A DNA stretch of 64,000 bases from Maioricimonas rarisocia (GCF_007747795.1 NZ_CP036275.1:7060001-7124000); one strand, 5' to 3'; shown: positions 1-9,521, numbered from the stretch's first letter. Numbers and translations are program-made. The notes: a model not told the origin generated them from the sequence alone.

Positions 1-912
1 ATCCCGGGCTGGGCCTGGGTCACCATGGGAGGCGTGCTGTTGATCGTGCTGGCGTCCATCGGTGTGCGCGTCGCGCTGGCCGAAAGCGATTCCCGGGCAA
101 CAGTGGCACTCGGCTTTCTGGGAACCGGGGCTCTGCTGGCATTCGCTGCACACACGCGGGCGTACTTTCTGGCGATTCAGCGGAACGACAAGATCGGCCT
201 GTTCGACATCGTGATGCAGCCGATGGAGATCTGGAAGCCGTGCACGCAGAAGCTGCCGCGCACTGCAATGACAGTCAACACCGGCTCGTGGGGCATGACG
301 ATCGCCCTTTCGGGTGCGCTGGTCATCGGCGGGATCAACTACAGCTCGGCACTGGATCTGATTGCCGTCGAACCGGCCGAAGAACCTCCCAACGCCCTGC
401 ACAAAGCGGTCGCCGGCGCCCGCAAGATGGCCGAGGAAGAGAATGGGCCGAAGGACCTCGAATCGGCCATGAACGAATTCGTCGGCGACGAGGAACTGAC
501 AGACGAAGAAGGTGAAGGGCTCGCAGCCGCCGAGGATGAGCGACCGGTTCTGGTGTGTTCGGTCTACGGCTTTACGCGGACCGTCGATGGGGAGCTGCAT
601 TCGATTCTGCTGGCGGGCACGCTTCCGGATCAGGAACGACCACGGTTCGTCTCGAAATTCGAAGTCGACAAGATTGGCGACTCCGAATCGATCGCGACGC
701 TCAGCCGCGTCCTGCCCACGATTCGTGTCCGGCGTCCGTACGTTCCGACGCGCACTCGTGCCTACTGGGTGAAGCCGGACCTGAAGTGCCGCGTCCGGTA
801 TGAGGACTGGTCGAGCCGAAAGGGTCTTGTGAAGCCGGACTTCCAGGAACTGATGATCCCGGACGAGCTTCAGGAAGAACCTTCGGACGATGCGGACCTC
901 GCACAGCGGTAA
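1..912 (+). CDS. Partial membrane protein of unknown function (5' end outside window)
   Basis: The reading frame is already open at base 1, and the first ATG inside the window (25) has no clear Shine-Dalgarno, so the real start probably lies upstream. Counted from ATG 25 there are hydrophobic stretches at about residues 1-18, 30-46 and 90-108, followed by an acidic, soluble C-terminal half of roughly 190 residues. This looks like an inner-membrane protein with a large hydrophilic tail. I do not recognise the family. The gene is followed by a REP array rather than by a co-directional gene. Confidence 0.6.
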   Translation: MPGWAWVTMGGVLLIVLASIGVRVALAESDSRATVALGFLGTGALLAFAAHTRAYFLAIQRNDKIGLFDIVMQPMEIWKPCTQKLPRTAMTVNTGSWGMTIALSGALVIGGINYSSALDLIAVEPAEEPPNALHKAVAGARKMAEEENGPKDLESAMNEFVGDEELTDEEGEGLAAAEDERPVLVCSVYGFTRTVDGELHSILLAGTLPDQERPRFVSKFEVDKIGDSESIATLSRVLPTIRVRRPYVPTRTRAYWVKPDLKCRVRYEDWSSRKGLVKPDFQELMIPDELQEEPSDDADLAQR

Positions 913-959
913 CGTGACAGGCTCGAGAGGCGAGGCATGAGAGAACTGCGTCTCGCTCA

Positions 960-2640
960 CGCCCACTGGCCGCGACCGCTGGAATACAGCGCAGGCTGGG
1001 AACGTCATTCCGTCCCGCCGCCACATTCAGCCAGGTGGGGCAGGCATTCCTGCCTGCCCTGACGCTCACCGGCCGGGCGTCTTTCAATTCGCTCGAGCGG
1101 TTTCCAGGACAGCACCTGGTCGGGTGGCTTGCGGTCGTCGCGCCGCGACGCCCCCAGCACGCCCGCATCGGCTTTACCCGGCAGCCCACCCGCTTGGGTC
1201 TCTGCACGGAGCCGATCCTTCAATCCACGTCGATCTACGACTCCGTAACCGCAGATCGGGCAGACAGGAATGTCTGCCCCACTTACGCGCGGCGGCCCTG
1301 CCGAAACGCTTGCGGCGTCCCTCCCCCCCCGAGAGTGGCCCAGACACAGAAGGACGAGTGGAAACAGGTCGACAGACACCCATTCGTATGACAATGCCGG
1401 GACCAGTCCCAGCCTACCCTGCTGGACAGGAAAGCTTCCCGGGCCGCCCACCACATTCGACCAGGTGGGGCAGGCATTCCTGCCTGCCTGGACGCTCACC
1501 GGTCGGCACGCTTACGAGTTGTTGGTCCAGTACCGAAGTCATTTCAATGGATGACGGTCCCCCAGCGTGCAACAAGGGCAGACAGGAATGTCTGCCCCAC
1601 TTACGCGTGGCGGCTCTTCAGAAACGATTGTGGCAATTGCTCACGGAGGTTGGCCCGGACACAGGAGGACGAGTGGAAACAGGTCGACAGACACCCATTC
1701 GTATGACAATGCCGGGACCAGCCCCAGCCTGTTTTGCTGGCCAGGAACGTCATTCCGTCCCGCCACCACATTCGACCAGGTGGGGCAGGCATTCCTGCCT
1801 GCCCTGACGCTCACCAGCCGGGCACCGTTCACATCGCTCGAGCGGTTTCCAGGACAGCACCTTGTCGGGTGACTTGCGCTCGTCGCGCCGCGACGCCCCC
1901 AGCACGCTCGCATCGGATTGACCCGGCAGCTCACCCGCCTGGGCCTCTGCACGGAGCCGGTTCTTCAATCCACGTCGTTCTACGACTCCGTAACCGCAGA
2001 ACGGGCAGACAGGAATGTCTGCCCCACTTACGCGCGGCGGCTCTTCAGGAACGATTGTGGCAATTGCCCACCGAGGGTGGCCCGGACACAGGATGAGTCC
2101 GGGTGGCGCAGCCACAGGAAGACGTGTGCGAGCGCGGGAACAGGTCAGAAGTCCCTCGCGCAATGACAATGCTGGGACCAGTCCCAGCCTACCCTGCTGG
2201 ACAGGAAAGCTTCCCGGGCCGCCCACCACATTCGACCAGGTGGGGCAGGCATTCCTGCCTGCCTGGACGCTCACCGGTCGGCACGCTTACGAGTTGTTGG
2301 TCCGGTACCGAAGTCATTTCAATGGATGACGGTCCCCCAGCGTGCAACAAGGGCAGACAGGAATGTCTGCCCCACTTACGCGCGGCGGCTCTGCAGAAAC
2401 GCTTGCGGCGTCCCTCCCCCCCGAGAGTGGCCCGGACACAGAAGGACGAGTGGAAACAGGTCGACAGACACCCATTCGTATGACAATGCCGGGACCAGTC
2501 CCAGCCTGCTTTGCCGGCCAGAAACGTCATTCCGTCCCGCCACCACATTCAGCCAGGTGGGGCAGGCATTCCTGCCTGCCCTGACGCTCACCGGCCGGGC
2601 GTCTTTCAATTCGCTCGAGCGGTTGCAAAGACAGTCGCCA
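960..2640. repeat. REP hairpin array, proximal part
   Basis: No gene is supported here. The stretch holds two alternating hairpin types. Type A has stem GGCAGGCA, loop TTCC and stem TGCCTGCC, at 1037-1058, 1467-1488, 1782-1803, 2242-2263 and 2559-2580. Type B has stem GGGCAGACA, loop GGAA and stem TGTCTGCCC, at 1258-1280, 1576-1598, 2003-2025 and 2351-2373. A-to-B start distances alternate 221, 109, 221, 109, so the whole block is a tandem duplication with a period of about 745-777 bp. The linking DNA is itself repeated. The loops of A and B are complementary, so B is essentially A in inverse orientation, as in bacterial REP/REPIN elements. Long open frames across the array come from the repeat composition and are not called as genes. 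Confidence 0.9.
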
Positions 2641-2750
2641 GTGCCACAGGGCCTGTGCCAATTCGGCACGCCGCGCATAGAACAGGCCGCGACGTCGGGG
2701 AACATCGCGGCCGATCCGGCAGCAACAAGCTGTCGGGGGGAAGAGAGACG

Positions 2751-3269
2751 CTACGTGTCGGTGTCCGGACGGACGATGATTCGAATCGGCGGAAATCTGG
2801 GATGCTCCCTGTCGTCGTCACGACTCGCGACCACCCGGGTTGTGGAATCGCTGTCCTCTGAGTCGGACGCGTCCGTGGCGGCCTGTCGAGCTGCGCGGCG
2901 ACGACTTGCCCGACGGGACTCGGCCTGCTGCGCACGGGCCAGACTCTGCTGACGGGCTCGCTGCAAAGCGGCGTAGTACGCTGCCCGCTGCTGGATCAGT
3001 CGCTGTTGCTGAAGCTGCTGTTGCTGCTGGAACTGTTGTGCGGCCTGCAGCAACTGGAAAGTACTCGCCGCGTTGGTGGTGGTGACACCTCCGGTTGCGG
3101 CTCCTGTGCGAGCTCCGAGGGCCGCTCGACCGCCACCTCCACCGGAACACTGCGCCTGCACGGCCGCCGGGGACATCACCAGAAGCAGACCGCCCAGGGC
3201 AAGGACCGGGCGGATACGGACATTGGTTCGAGGCGGGCGCTCACCCGCGTCACGACAGAATCGGATCAT
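2751..3269 (-). CDS. Small secreted Gln/Ala/Arg-rich protein of unknown function
   Basis: The predicted product is 172 residues. The start at 3269 is preferred over the longer frame to 3335 because it has a CAGGAG sequence just upstream and puts a signal peptide at the N-terminus: a basic n-region, then the hydrophobic run LALGGLLLVM and an AVQA-Q type cleavage site. The mature part has a Gly-rich patch, a Gln-rich helical segment with repeated QQ pairs, then an Arg/Ala-rich stretch and an acidic Ser/Asp segment. The composition suggests an extended or coiled surface protein. No enzymatic motif is seen and the family is not recognised. It lies between two parts of the REP array, transcribed on its own. 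Confidence 0.55.
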   Translation of the reverse strand: MIRFCRDAGERPPRTNVRIRPVLALGGLLLVMSPAAVQAQCSGGGGGRAALGARTGAATGGVTTTNAASTFQLLQAAQQFQQQQQLQQQRLIQQRAAYYAALQRARQQSLARAQQAESRRASRRRAARQAATDASDSEDSDSTTRVVASRDDDREHPRFPPIRIIVRPDTDT

Positions 3270-3338
3270 CACTCCGAACTCCTGAAAGGATGGACTGCGA
3301 GAGTCGTTTCGCCGGCGCAGCGACAGGAACAACAAAGA

Positions 3339-3364
3339 CCTGGACCGCAGGGAAGCGGTCCAGG
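3339..3364 (-). promoter_or_regulatory. Perfect 10-bp hairpin in the leader of the gene at 2751-3269
   Basis: CCTGGACCGC (3339-3348) and GCGGTCCAGG (3355-3364) are exact inverse complements around a 6-base loop. Read on the minus strand, the hairpin is followed by the T-rich string TCTTTGTTGTT and lies about 70 bases before the start codon. It could be a terminator for upstream REP transcription or a leader attenuator. Its sequence is unrelated to the REP hairpins on either side. Confidence 0.4.
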
Positions 3365-3559
3365 CTGCCGGCTGGATTCCGGCAACTCGAAACGCGTCAC
3401 TGAAGGGTTCAACGGGAATCGCCAGCGGCTCTCAACAGATGTTTTTGAACCGAGGTGAGACTTGAGCGGTGAGCGTGTGACGCGCTGTGAACATCGGGCA
3501 GCTCGACTGAGGCGAGCCCCGGCATTGTTCTGCTGCCGGAGCTGCGATCCACGTCGGTC

Positions 3560-3928
3560 CGCAGCACGGGCAGACAGGGATGTCTGCCCCACTGAGGCGC
3601 GGCGGCTCTTCAGAAACGATTGTGGCAATTGCCCACGGAGGGTGGCCCGGACACAGGATGAGTCCGGGTGGCGCAGCCACAGGAAGACGTGTGCGAGCGT
3701 GGGAACAGGTCAGAAGTCCCTCGCGCAATGACCATGCCGGGACCAGTCCCAGCCTACCCTGCTGGACAGGAAAGCTTCCCGGGCCGCCCACCACATTCGT
3801 CCAGGTGGGGCAGGCATTCCTGCCTGCCTGGACGCTCACCGGTCGGCACGCTTACGAGTTGTTGGTCCGGTACCGAAGCCATTTCAATGGATGACGGTCC
3901 CCAGCGTGCAACAAGGGCAGACAGGAAT
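3560..3928. repeat. REP array, part left of the insertion sequence
   Basis: A type B hairpin (3568-3590, with one loop substitution), a type A hairpin (3807-3828) and the left half of a second type B hairpin (3915-3928) are seen. The spacing (239 then 108 bases) matches that of the array at 960-2640. The last hairpin is interrupted by the insertion sequence starting at 3929 and resumes at 5155. Confidence 0.85.
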
Positions 3929-5154
3929 CAGTAGTTCCAAGGTTTCTCTTGGCAATGCAACTCTTTTCAGGGACAAGGTATAGGTGGTGACCTTGAACCA
4001 TGGAAGGAGAACTGCAATGTCCAGAAGGAACGTACGCAATTGCGGCCAGGTGAAGGGGCAGGTCATCGGCCTGCTGCAGCAGACACTGAACACCTCAGGC
4101 TGCAGCAGACGCCTCTCGACCGACCTGCTGCTCAGGGTCATCGTGGGGATCGGACTGCTCAAGGCCACGATCACCGCAGTTTCGCAGCGAGTGGCACTCG
4201 GCGTCAGCGACGAGACGCTGCGCAAGGCCATCTACGCAGCGCTCCCGCCGATGTGGATGTTCCCCGAACTGTTCGATAAGCAGCTCCAGGATGGATCAAG
4301 AAGGCACAGCGGCGCAAACGCGGCGTGATCATCGCCATCGACCTGCACCATCAGCCCTACTACGGCAAACCGCAGAAGGGATTGTTTCGCGGCAAGGCGA
4401 AGCAGGGCACGAAGAAGTTCTGGTCGATCGCCACGGCCTGTGTGGTCGAACGCGGCGAAAAACTGACGCTCGCCATGGCCCCCGTCTACAACAACCGCAT
4501 GGAAGATACGCTCGATGCACTCTGGCCGCAGCTGCAAAGTAAAGGCATTCGTATCCGTCGGTTACTGCTGGACCGCGGCTTCTACAGTGCCGATGTGATC
4601 GACTGGCTGCAGTCCCGCAACGTGCCGTTTCTGATGCCCATGATCTGCCGCGGCAAGAAGCCGAGCAAGAACTCTCCGGGCACGGGGACCGCCCAGTTCA
4701 TGGCGCCCGGCCGCCGGGGGTTCACGACCCACACGTGGAAGAAGCGTCGCAGCAAGCTACAGGTGACTGTGCAGGTGGCGATCGTGCCGAACCCGAAGAC
4801 GAAGCAGAAAACTCCTCTGCTGTATGCCTACCATGGGCGGCTGCCGAACCTGACGTACTGCCGGGAGCTGTACCGGAAACGTTTCGGGATCGAGACCAGC
4901 TATCGGGAGAGCCGCCATTGTCGGGCCTGGACGACGACGCGAAAAGAGAACTGGCGTCGCTTCCTGCAGATCCTGTCGTTCATCCTCGCCAATGCCTGGG
5001 CACTGCTCACTCTGGGGCAACAGAAGAAGCCATGGCGTGAACGTCTGACGCAGCAGCATTTCCAGCAGCAGTTAATCGAGCTTCTTGACCTGCCGACCAC
5101 GCAAGTGCTGACACAAGAACCCTCTGTGGCGATCACCTAAGCTTGGAACTACTG
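3929..5154 (+). mobile_element. IS4-superfamily insertion sequence (ISH3-like), 1226 bp
   Basis: The element is bounded by 13-bp perfect terminal inverted repeats, CAGTAGTTCCAAG at 3929-3941 and its inverse complement at 5142-5154. It is flanked by a 6-bp direct repeat AGGAAT (3923-3928 and 5155-5160). Removing the element and one AGGAAT copy restores a perfect type B REP hairpin, so the target duplication is exactly the GGAA loop plus its closing A-T pair. It encodes one transposase, split between two frames. Assignment to the ISH3-like group rests on the DLHH, DRGFYS and FGIETSYR motif pattern recalled from that group and on the short target duplication; only a database comparison would fix the family. 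Confidence 0.9.
4017..5140 (+). pseudogene. IS4-like DDE transposase, interrupted by a -1 frame change
   Basis: Translation starts at ATG 4017, six bases after the strong Shine-Dalgarno AAGGAGA. The N-terminal helical DNA-binding part runs to about base 4289 and then its frame stops at 4328. The catalytic part continues in the -1 frame, open from 4280, and ends at 5140. It carries the presumed catalytic residues in DLHH (first Asp), LLLDRGFYS (second Asp) and RFGIETSYRE (Glu). No canonical slippery heptamer is seen at the junction (around CTCCAGGATGG), so a single-base indel that inactivates the gene is more likely than programmed frameshifting, though a two-frame IS design cannot be excluded. 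The intact inverted repeats and target duplication point to a fairly recent insertion. Confidence 0.75.
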
Positions 5155-5560
5155 AGGAATGTCTGCCCCACTTACGCGTGGCGGCTCTTCAGAAACGATT
5201 GTGGCAATTGCTCACGGAGGTTGGCCCGGACACAGGATGAGTCCGGGTGGCGCAGCCACAGGAAGACGTGTGCGAGCGTGGGAACAGGTCAGAAGTCCCT
5301 CGCGCAATGACCATGCCGGGACCAGTCCCAGCCTACCCTGCTGGACAGGAAAGCTTCCCGGGCCGCCCACCACATTCGTCCAGGTGGGGCAGGCATTCCT
5401 GCCTGCCCTGACGCTCACCAGCCGGGCACCGTTCACATCGCTCGAGCGGTTTCCAGGACAGCACCTTGTCGGGTGGCTTGCGCTCGTCGCGCAGCGACGC
5501 CCCCAGCACGCTCGCATCGGGTTGACCCGGCAGCTCACGCAGCCGGCTCGCCTGTGACTC
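5155..5560. repeat. REP array, part right of the insertion sequence
   Basis: The interrupted type B hairpin resumes at 5155-5169, and a type A hairpin follows at 5386-5407. After subtraction of the insertion sequence the B-to-A distance is 239 bases, as elsewhere in the array. No gene is supported between the transposase and the kinase that ends at 5597. Confidence 0.85.
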
Positions 5561-5596
5561 TGTACGGAGTCGATCCCGCACTGCCGGATCGCCGGC

Positions 5597-6916
5597 TCAC
5601 CGTCCCAGGCGGGGCCAGCGCAGACGCGTGCGTCGCTTCGAAATCCTCAGTCGGGTCACCGTCTCGCCATTCAGAAAGCGCAGCAGGTCCGATGCCAGTG
5701 GCCCGGCAGACGGATAGCGGTCATCGGGATTGCTGGCGACGGCATTCAGGATAATCGTCTCCAGGCTCTTCGGCACGGTCCGCTCGATACTCCGTGGAGG
5801 AGGGAGGTCGCCTCTCACGATGCGATCGATCACGTCGCTGCGCTTCTCGGCCGCGAAGACAGGAGTCCGCGTGCAGAGTTCATACAGCGTGATCCCCAGT
5901 GAATAGACGTCGCTGCGTTCGTCTCCACGACCTTCGAAGCGTTCCGGTGCCATGTACCGCAGGGTGCCGTTGATACGTCCGTCGGAAGAGAGCGAGTCGG
6001 CATCGAGCGAGTGTGCGAGGCCGAAGTCGGTCATCCAGAGGTGCCCGCGACCGTCGACGAGCAGGTTGCCCGGCTTGATGTCGTTGTGGAGCGTTCCCTG
6101 TCCATGCGCGTACCGCAGCGCGTGAGCCGCCTGAACGGCCAGCTTGGCGAAGGTGCTCCAGGAATCCCGGCGGAGCGTGCCGGACGGGAGTTCACCGGAC
6201 GGAGGTGGCGTGGGTCGCTCGACCAGTGCAGCAGCAACATCCCGTGCCGAAGCCGGCCGGTCGGCGGTATCGGTCGCTGTATCCGGCTCACGCCCGCCGC
6301 GGACGATCTCGGCAACGGTGATCGATTCCCGCTTCGAAAGCTGCTGAATAATCCAGTCGAGGCTGGCACCTTCGACAAACTGCATCACGTAGTAGGAGAA
6401 GCCCTGCTGTTCGCCAAAGCTGAAAATCGGAACGATGTGGCGATGGCGGAGATTGGCCGCAAAGCGGGCCTCGGTTTTGAAGCGACCGTACCAGCGGGGA
6501 ACGTTGGACGTGTGCCAGGGGAGCAGCTTGACCGCGACACGACGGCCGACCGGTTCCTCGACCGCTTCGAAGACGACTCCCATTCCGCCGCGACCGACCT
6601 CACGAATGATCCGGCAATGTCCGAGACGATCGATTTCGAACGTGCCCGTCAGACGCGCCTTGAGGAACCCGACTTCCCGTTCCCCTTTCAGTCGCTCCAT
6701 CGCCACCAGTGTCGGGAACAGGGCGCGGATCTCGCCGGCATAGTGAGGATGATCGACCGCATAGCTTTCGATGGAAGGGTTCCGGCCGTGCCGAACCTCG
6801 TCGACAAAACGGCTGGCCAGAACCTCGAGAGGCAGACGCGCCTGCAGCCCCTGGTCGTCGCCGGACACCGGGTAGCCGTCCGGTCGGAAACCGAATTGAT
6901 CAGAGAGCTCACTCAT
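5597..6916 (-). CDS. Eukaryote-like Ser/Thr protein kinase, soluble
   Basis: This 439-residue protein carries a full kinase fold. The glycine loop GRGGMG is at about residues 108-113 and the ATP-anchoring Lys near 130 (AVKLL). The catalytic loop reads HNDIKPGN in place of the usual HRD, DFGLAHS is the Mg-binding motif, and the APE-equivalent is APERF. A Pro/Asp/Thr-rich insert of about 50 residues separates the hinge from the catalytic loop. About 100 residues precede the kinase, and there is no transmembrane segment. The start at 6916 (MSEL) is chosen over 6934 as the more usual N-terminus. It lies 72 bases downstream of an ECF sigma factor on the same strand, the sigma-kinase arrangement common in planctomycetes, so it probably belongs to that sigma factor's signalling pathway. 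Confidence 0.9.
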   Translation of the reverse strand: MSELSDQFGFRPDGYPVSGDDQGLQARLPLEVLASRFVDEVRHGRNPSIESYAVDHPHYAGEIRALFPTLVAMERLKGEREVGFLKARLTGTFEIDRLGHCRIIREVGRGGMGVVFEAVEEPVGRRVAVKLLPWHTSNVPRWYGRFKTEARFAANLRHRHIVPIFSFGEQQGFSYYVMQFVEGASLDWIIQQLSKRESITVAEIVRGGREPDTATDTADRPASARDVAAALVERPTPPPSGELPSGTLRRDSWSTFAKLAVQAAHALRYAHGQGTLHNDIKPGNLLVDGRGHLWMTDFGLAHSLDADSLSSDGRINGTLRYMAPERFEGRGDERSDVYSLGITLYELCTRTPVFAAEKRSDVIDRIVRGDLPPPRSIERTVPKSLETIILNAVASNPDDRYPSAGPLASDLLRFLNGETVTRLRISKRRTRLRWPRLGR

Positions 6917-6988
6917 GCCACAGGCCCGTTCCATGTTGTGGCGTGCAGTCGTGGGTGTGCCGGACGTGCCCCGCTCTCCTGCCGGCAG

Positions 6989-7636
6989 TCACCGCTTGTT
7001 CGCGTCACTATCGAGTGCCTCAAAGATTGTTCGCAGCCGCGTCAGGGCCCGCATGTAGCGGACGCTGGCCGCCTGCTCGGTCAGATTCAGCACCTGTGCG
7101 GTTTCGCTGTTGGTCAGTTCTTCGAAGTGCCGCAGGGCGAGAACTTCCCGATCGATGTTGCTCATGGTGGAGAGGGCCGCCTCGAGTTGCTGTGACAGTT
7201 CGGCCTTCAGCGCCGCCTGGCTGGGGGAGGTGAGGTGCCCGAGGAGAAACCCCGTGATGGAAAGGGAAGTGGACTCCGAACTCCATCCGGAACTGATCGA
7301 GAGTTCGCGGCGGGGATCCCGTTTCTGAGTGCCGAAGTGCCGTCGATGCACGTCGATCAGTGTCTGACTGACGATCAGTCGCAACCAGATGAATGGCATC
7401 CGGCCGCTCTCATACGTGAAGTGCTCCAGCCGCTGGCAGGCACTCAGGTACGCTTCCTGCAGGATGTCGTCGGCATCGAGCCGTCCCTGCAGCCGCCGAT
7501 CGAGGCGAAAGTTGACCATCCGCCACAACCTGTGCCGATGCATCGAGAACAGTTCGCCGAGTGCTTCGGTATCTCCCTGCAGCATCCGCTCGGCCAGTGG
7601 GGCGTCGGCGGTTTCGTCACTGGGGTCCGGCATCAC
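6989..7636 (-). CDS. ECF-family RNA polymerase sigma factor (kinase-paired)
   Basis: The 215-residue product has sigma region 2 (about residues 15-90, with DADDILQEAYLSA and WLRLIVSQTLID) and region 4 (about 145-205, with LEAALSTMSNIDREVLALRHFEELTNSETA). The linker is extended and serine-rich. Such proteins redirect RNA polymerase to a specific promoter set. No anti-sigma gene is adjacent; the kinase gene directly downstream is the likely regulator or output partner, as in the sigma-kinase groups described in planctomycetes. Confidence 0.9.
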   Translation of the reverse strand: MMPDPSDETADAPLAERMLQGDTEALGELFSMHRHRLWRMVNFRLDRRLQGRLDADDILQEAYLSACQRLEHFTYESGRMPFIWLRLIVSQTLIDVHRRHFGTQKRDPRRELSISSGWSSESTSLSITGFLLGHLTSPSQAALKAELSQQLEAALSTMSNIDREVLALRHFEELTNSETAQVLNLTEQAASVRYMRALTRLRTIFEALDSDANKR

Positions 7637-7752
7637 ACCTGTCGATCATTGGATTCGCGAAGTCATTCCCCGCAGAGAACCCGGGATCTTCAATGATGGC
7701 AGGTGTGGCAACGGAAGGGAACGGAAATGCCTGTGGCGACCGTCGAATCGTC

Positions 7753-8892
7753 TCACGCAACGTACATCGAACTGAACGTCAGCCAGCGGAACACCAGCAG
7801 CGTACAGACCAGGCAGACCCACCACGTGGCGGTCTGGGCACGGCGATAATGCCGCAACGCCACCAGCAGCCCCACCCCGACACACGTGGCCACCGACTTG
7901 AAGATGATGAGCCCGACCGGGTCGTGAACGAAGTAGCTGGCCAGAGGGTTGAGTTCCTTCATCTGCCCCGCCTGCGAGGCCAGAATTGTCCAGACCAGGT
8001 CGAACAGCGAGAGCACGACAATCAAAATGACCGAGCGGCTGAGCATGCGAATTGCCAGTGGTGACGCATCCGTTTCCTGCCAGTTTTCGGCGATCGTGGG
8101 TCGGTAGGAGAGCAGGTGTCCGACCGACATTGCTCCGATGATCATGCCGAAGACTGACAACGGGTACGCGAACTGGTCGAGGCGCCGAACGGCGTTGATC
8201 GATGCCAGATTGTCCGAATGGACGTCTTCACGGTGGGCGACCCAGGTGGTGGCGTATTCCAGCAGGTCTGACGGTGGCTCGTAGTTCAGCAGCCATTCCG
8301 TCCACTCTTCCCGGTCGGCGGCCGGCGAGAGCACCTGCATCACCGCGTCGAGAGCCTTGACCCGATCGTCGGCGGCGAGCAGCTCGAAGAGCGGGTCGGC
8401 CCCGAGGATCTCCGGCGGCGCTCCGGGAAAGACCACGACGACATCGTCCGCCTCGAGGGACTGGAGGACCGTCCTGAGAGCTCGCGGATACTGCGATTGG
8501 CGCCTCCGGGAGTTGCCCTGATTGCCATCGTCCCATGCGTCTCCGTCACCGTCTCCGTCGTCGAAACCGACGTGACTGGCCGCGTCGATCGGGACCACCA
8601 CCCCGTTAATCTGCAACTGCTGATCTTCGTACGAGACTTCGTAGGGGGGCGGCACGTATTCGCCGCTCACGAACAGGTGTCCGAACTCGACCGTCCGCTT
8701 CAGGGGACGCGCAGCCCCGCGGCGATCACCGCCCCAGCGACTGAACCGTTGCCACCGCTCTCCTTCGCCGCGTGCCCAACGGCCGGCACGCTCGGGAGGC
8801 TGGGCCAGGGCAGAACTGGAGGACCAGAGCAGAGCGATGGTGACAGCGCCGAGCCATCCACAGTAAGCCAGTCGAATACCAGGGGCTTTCAC
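7753..8892 (-). CDS. Secreted/membrane protein with C-terminal DUF5658-like domain
   Basis: The start is taken as GTG 8892 because a GGGAGG Shine-Dalgarno lies just upstream and a signal peptide follows (WLGAVTIALLW, cleavage after SSALAQ). The frame extends further upstream to 9036, but without such signals. The 379-residue product has a soluble N-terminal ~240 residues with a short acidic Gly/Asp run, followed by four hydrophobic segments. The last ~110 residues contain FDLVWT and ELNPL, a pattern typical of DUF5658 membrane domains. The function is unknown. It is transcribed toward the kinase/sigma pair. Confidence 0.65.
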   Translation of the reverse strand: MKAPGIRLAYCGWLGAVTIALLWSSSSALAQPPERAGRWARGEGERWQRFSRWGGDRRGAARPLKRTVEFGHLFVSGEYVPPPYEVSYEDQQLQINGVVVPIDAASHVGFDDGDGDGDAWDDGNQGNSRRRQSQYPRALRTVLQSLEADDVVVVFPGAPPEILGADPLFELLAADDRVKALDAVMQVLSPAADREEWTEWLLNYEPPSDLLEYATTWVAHREDVHSDNLASINAVRRLDQFAYPLSVFGMIIGAMSVGHLLSYRPTIAENWQETDASPLAIRMLSRSVILIVVLSLFDLVWTILASQAGQMKELNPLASYFVHDPVGLIIFKSVATCVGVGLLVALRHYRRAQTATWWVCLVCTLLVFRWLTFSSMYVA

Positions 8893-9188
8893 GGGCCCTC
8901 CCTCCCTCGTACACGAGCCAATCATTGAGACCTGCCCGAAGAGTGCCGACGCGGATGATCCGTCCAGAATTTCGGGCGTGAGAGCAGGAGGACGGATTCC
9001 GGCGCACGACCAGCCGACCACGATGTCCTGCAGCACCGCCCCGTAGTGGTCGATGTTGCTGCACCGTGACGCCCGTAAATGTGCGGGCAGCAGCTAGTCT
9101 CTGAACGCGAAGTCCTCAAAGGGATCTACAGAGAATTCGCCGATCGACGAGGCGGGCCGGCCGCCTCGCGACTGCCATTCAGGCCGGT

Positions 9189-9521
9189 TCAGTGCGATCG
9201 ACTGCCGTAGCGGATCTGCACATGTGTTCCCTGCTCGATTCCGCAACCGGGGCAGGAGTACGTGACCGGATCCTGACGGATGACCCGCAGCCGGGCGCCG
9301 CAGTCAGGGCATTGAGCGTGAATGAACAGGCGGAACAGCAGCATGTCCACCAGTGAGAATCCCAGCGAGAGGGCCGCGAAAATGATCAGCGTTCGCACCG
9401 TGAACAGCTGGTCGAGATTTCCGACGTGCGAAATCGCCAGTCCCATTACCGAAACGATCAGCGCGAAGAACAGGGCCAGATGGACGACGAACCAGGAACG
9501 GGAGTGCTTGTGCGGTGTCAT
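9189..9521 (-). CDS. Small two-helix membrane protein with zinc ribbon
   Basis: The 110-residue product has transmembrane segments at about 11-31 and 41-66, followed by a cytoplasmic zinc ribbon with CPDC at 71-74 and CPGC at 90-93. Proteins of this build are often membrane-tethered adaptor or folding-related factors, but I cannot assign a specific role. It stands alone, with a 364-base gap to the divergently transcribed YbjN-like gene. Confidence 0.65.
   Translation of the reverse strand: MTPHKHSRSWFVVHLALFFALIVSVMGLAISHVGNLDQLFTVRTLIIFAALSLGFSLVDMLLFRLFIHAQCPDCGARLRVIRQDPVTYSCPGCGIEQGTHVQIRYGSRSH

Noticed and set aside
960-2640. CRISPR-like regular palindromes
   Set aside because: Spacers are 86-220 bases, are themselves repeated, and no cas gene is present; a RAYT explains the hairpins.
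1124-2952. Several open frames of 100-230 codons in the REP array
   Set aside because: They repeat the same peptide pieces in different frames, lack Shine-Dalgarno sites and arise from the GC-rich repeated DNA.
6011-7195. 394-codon plus-strand frame opposite the kinase and sigma genes
   Set aside because: It is antisense to two well-supported genes and encodes no domain.
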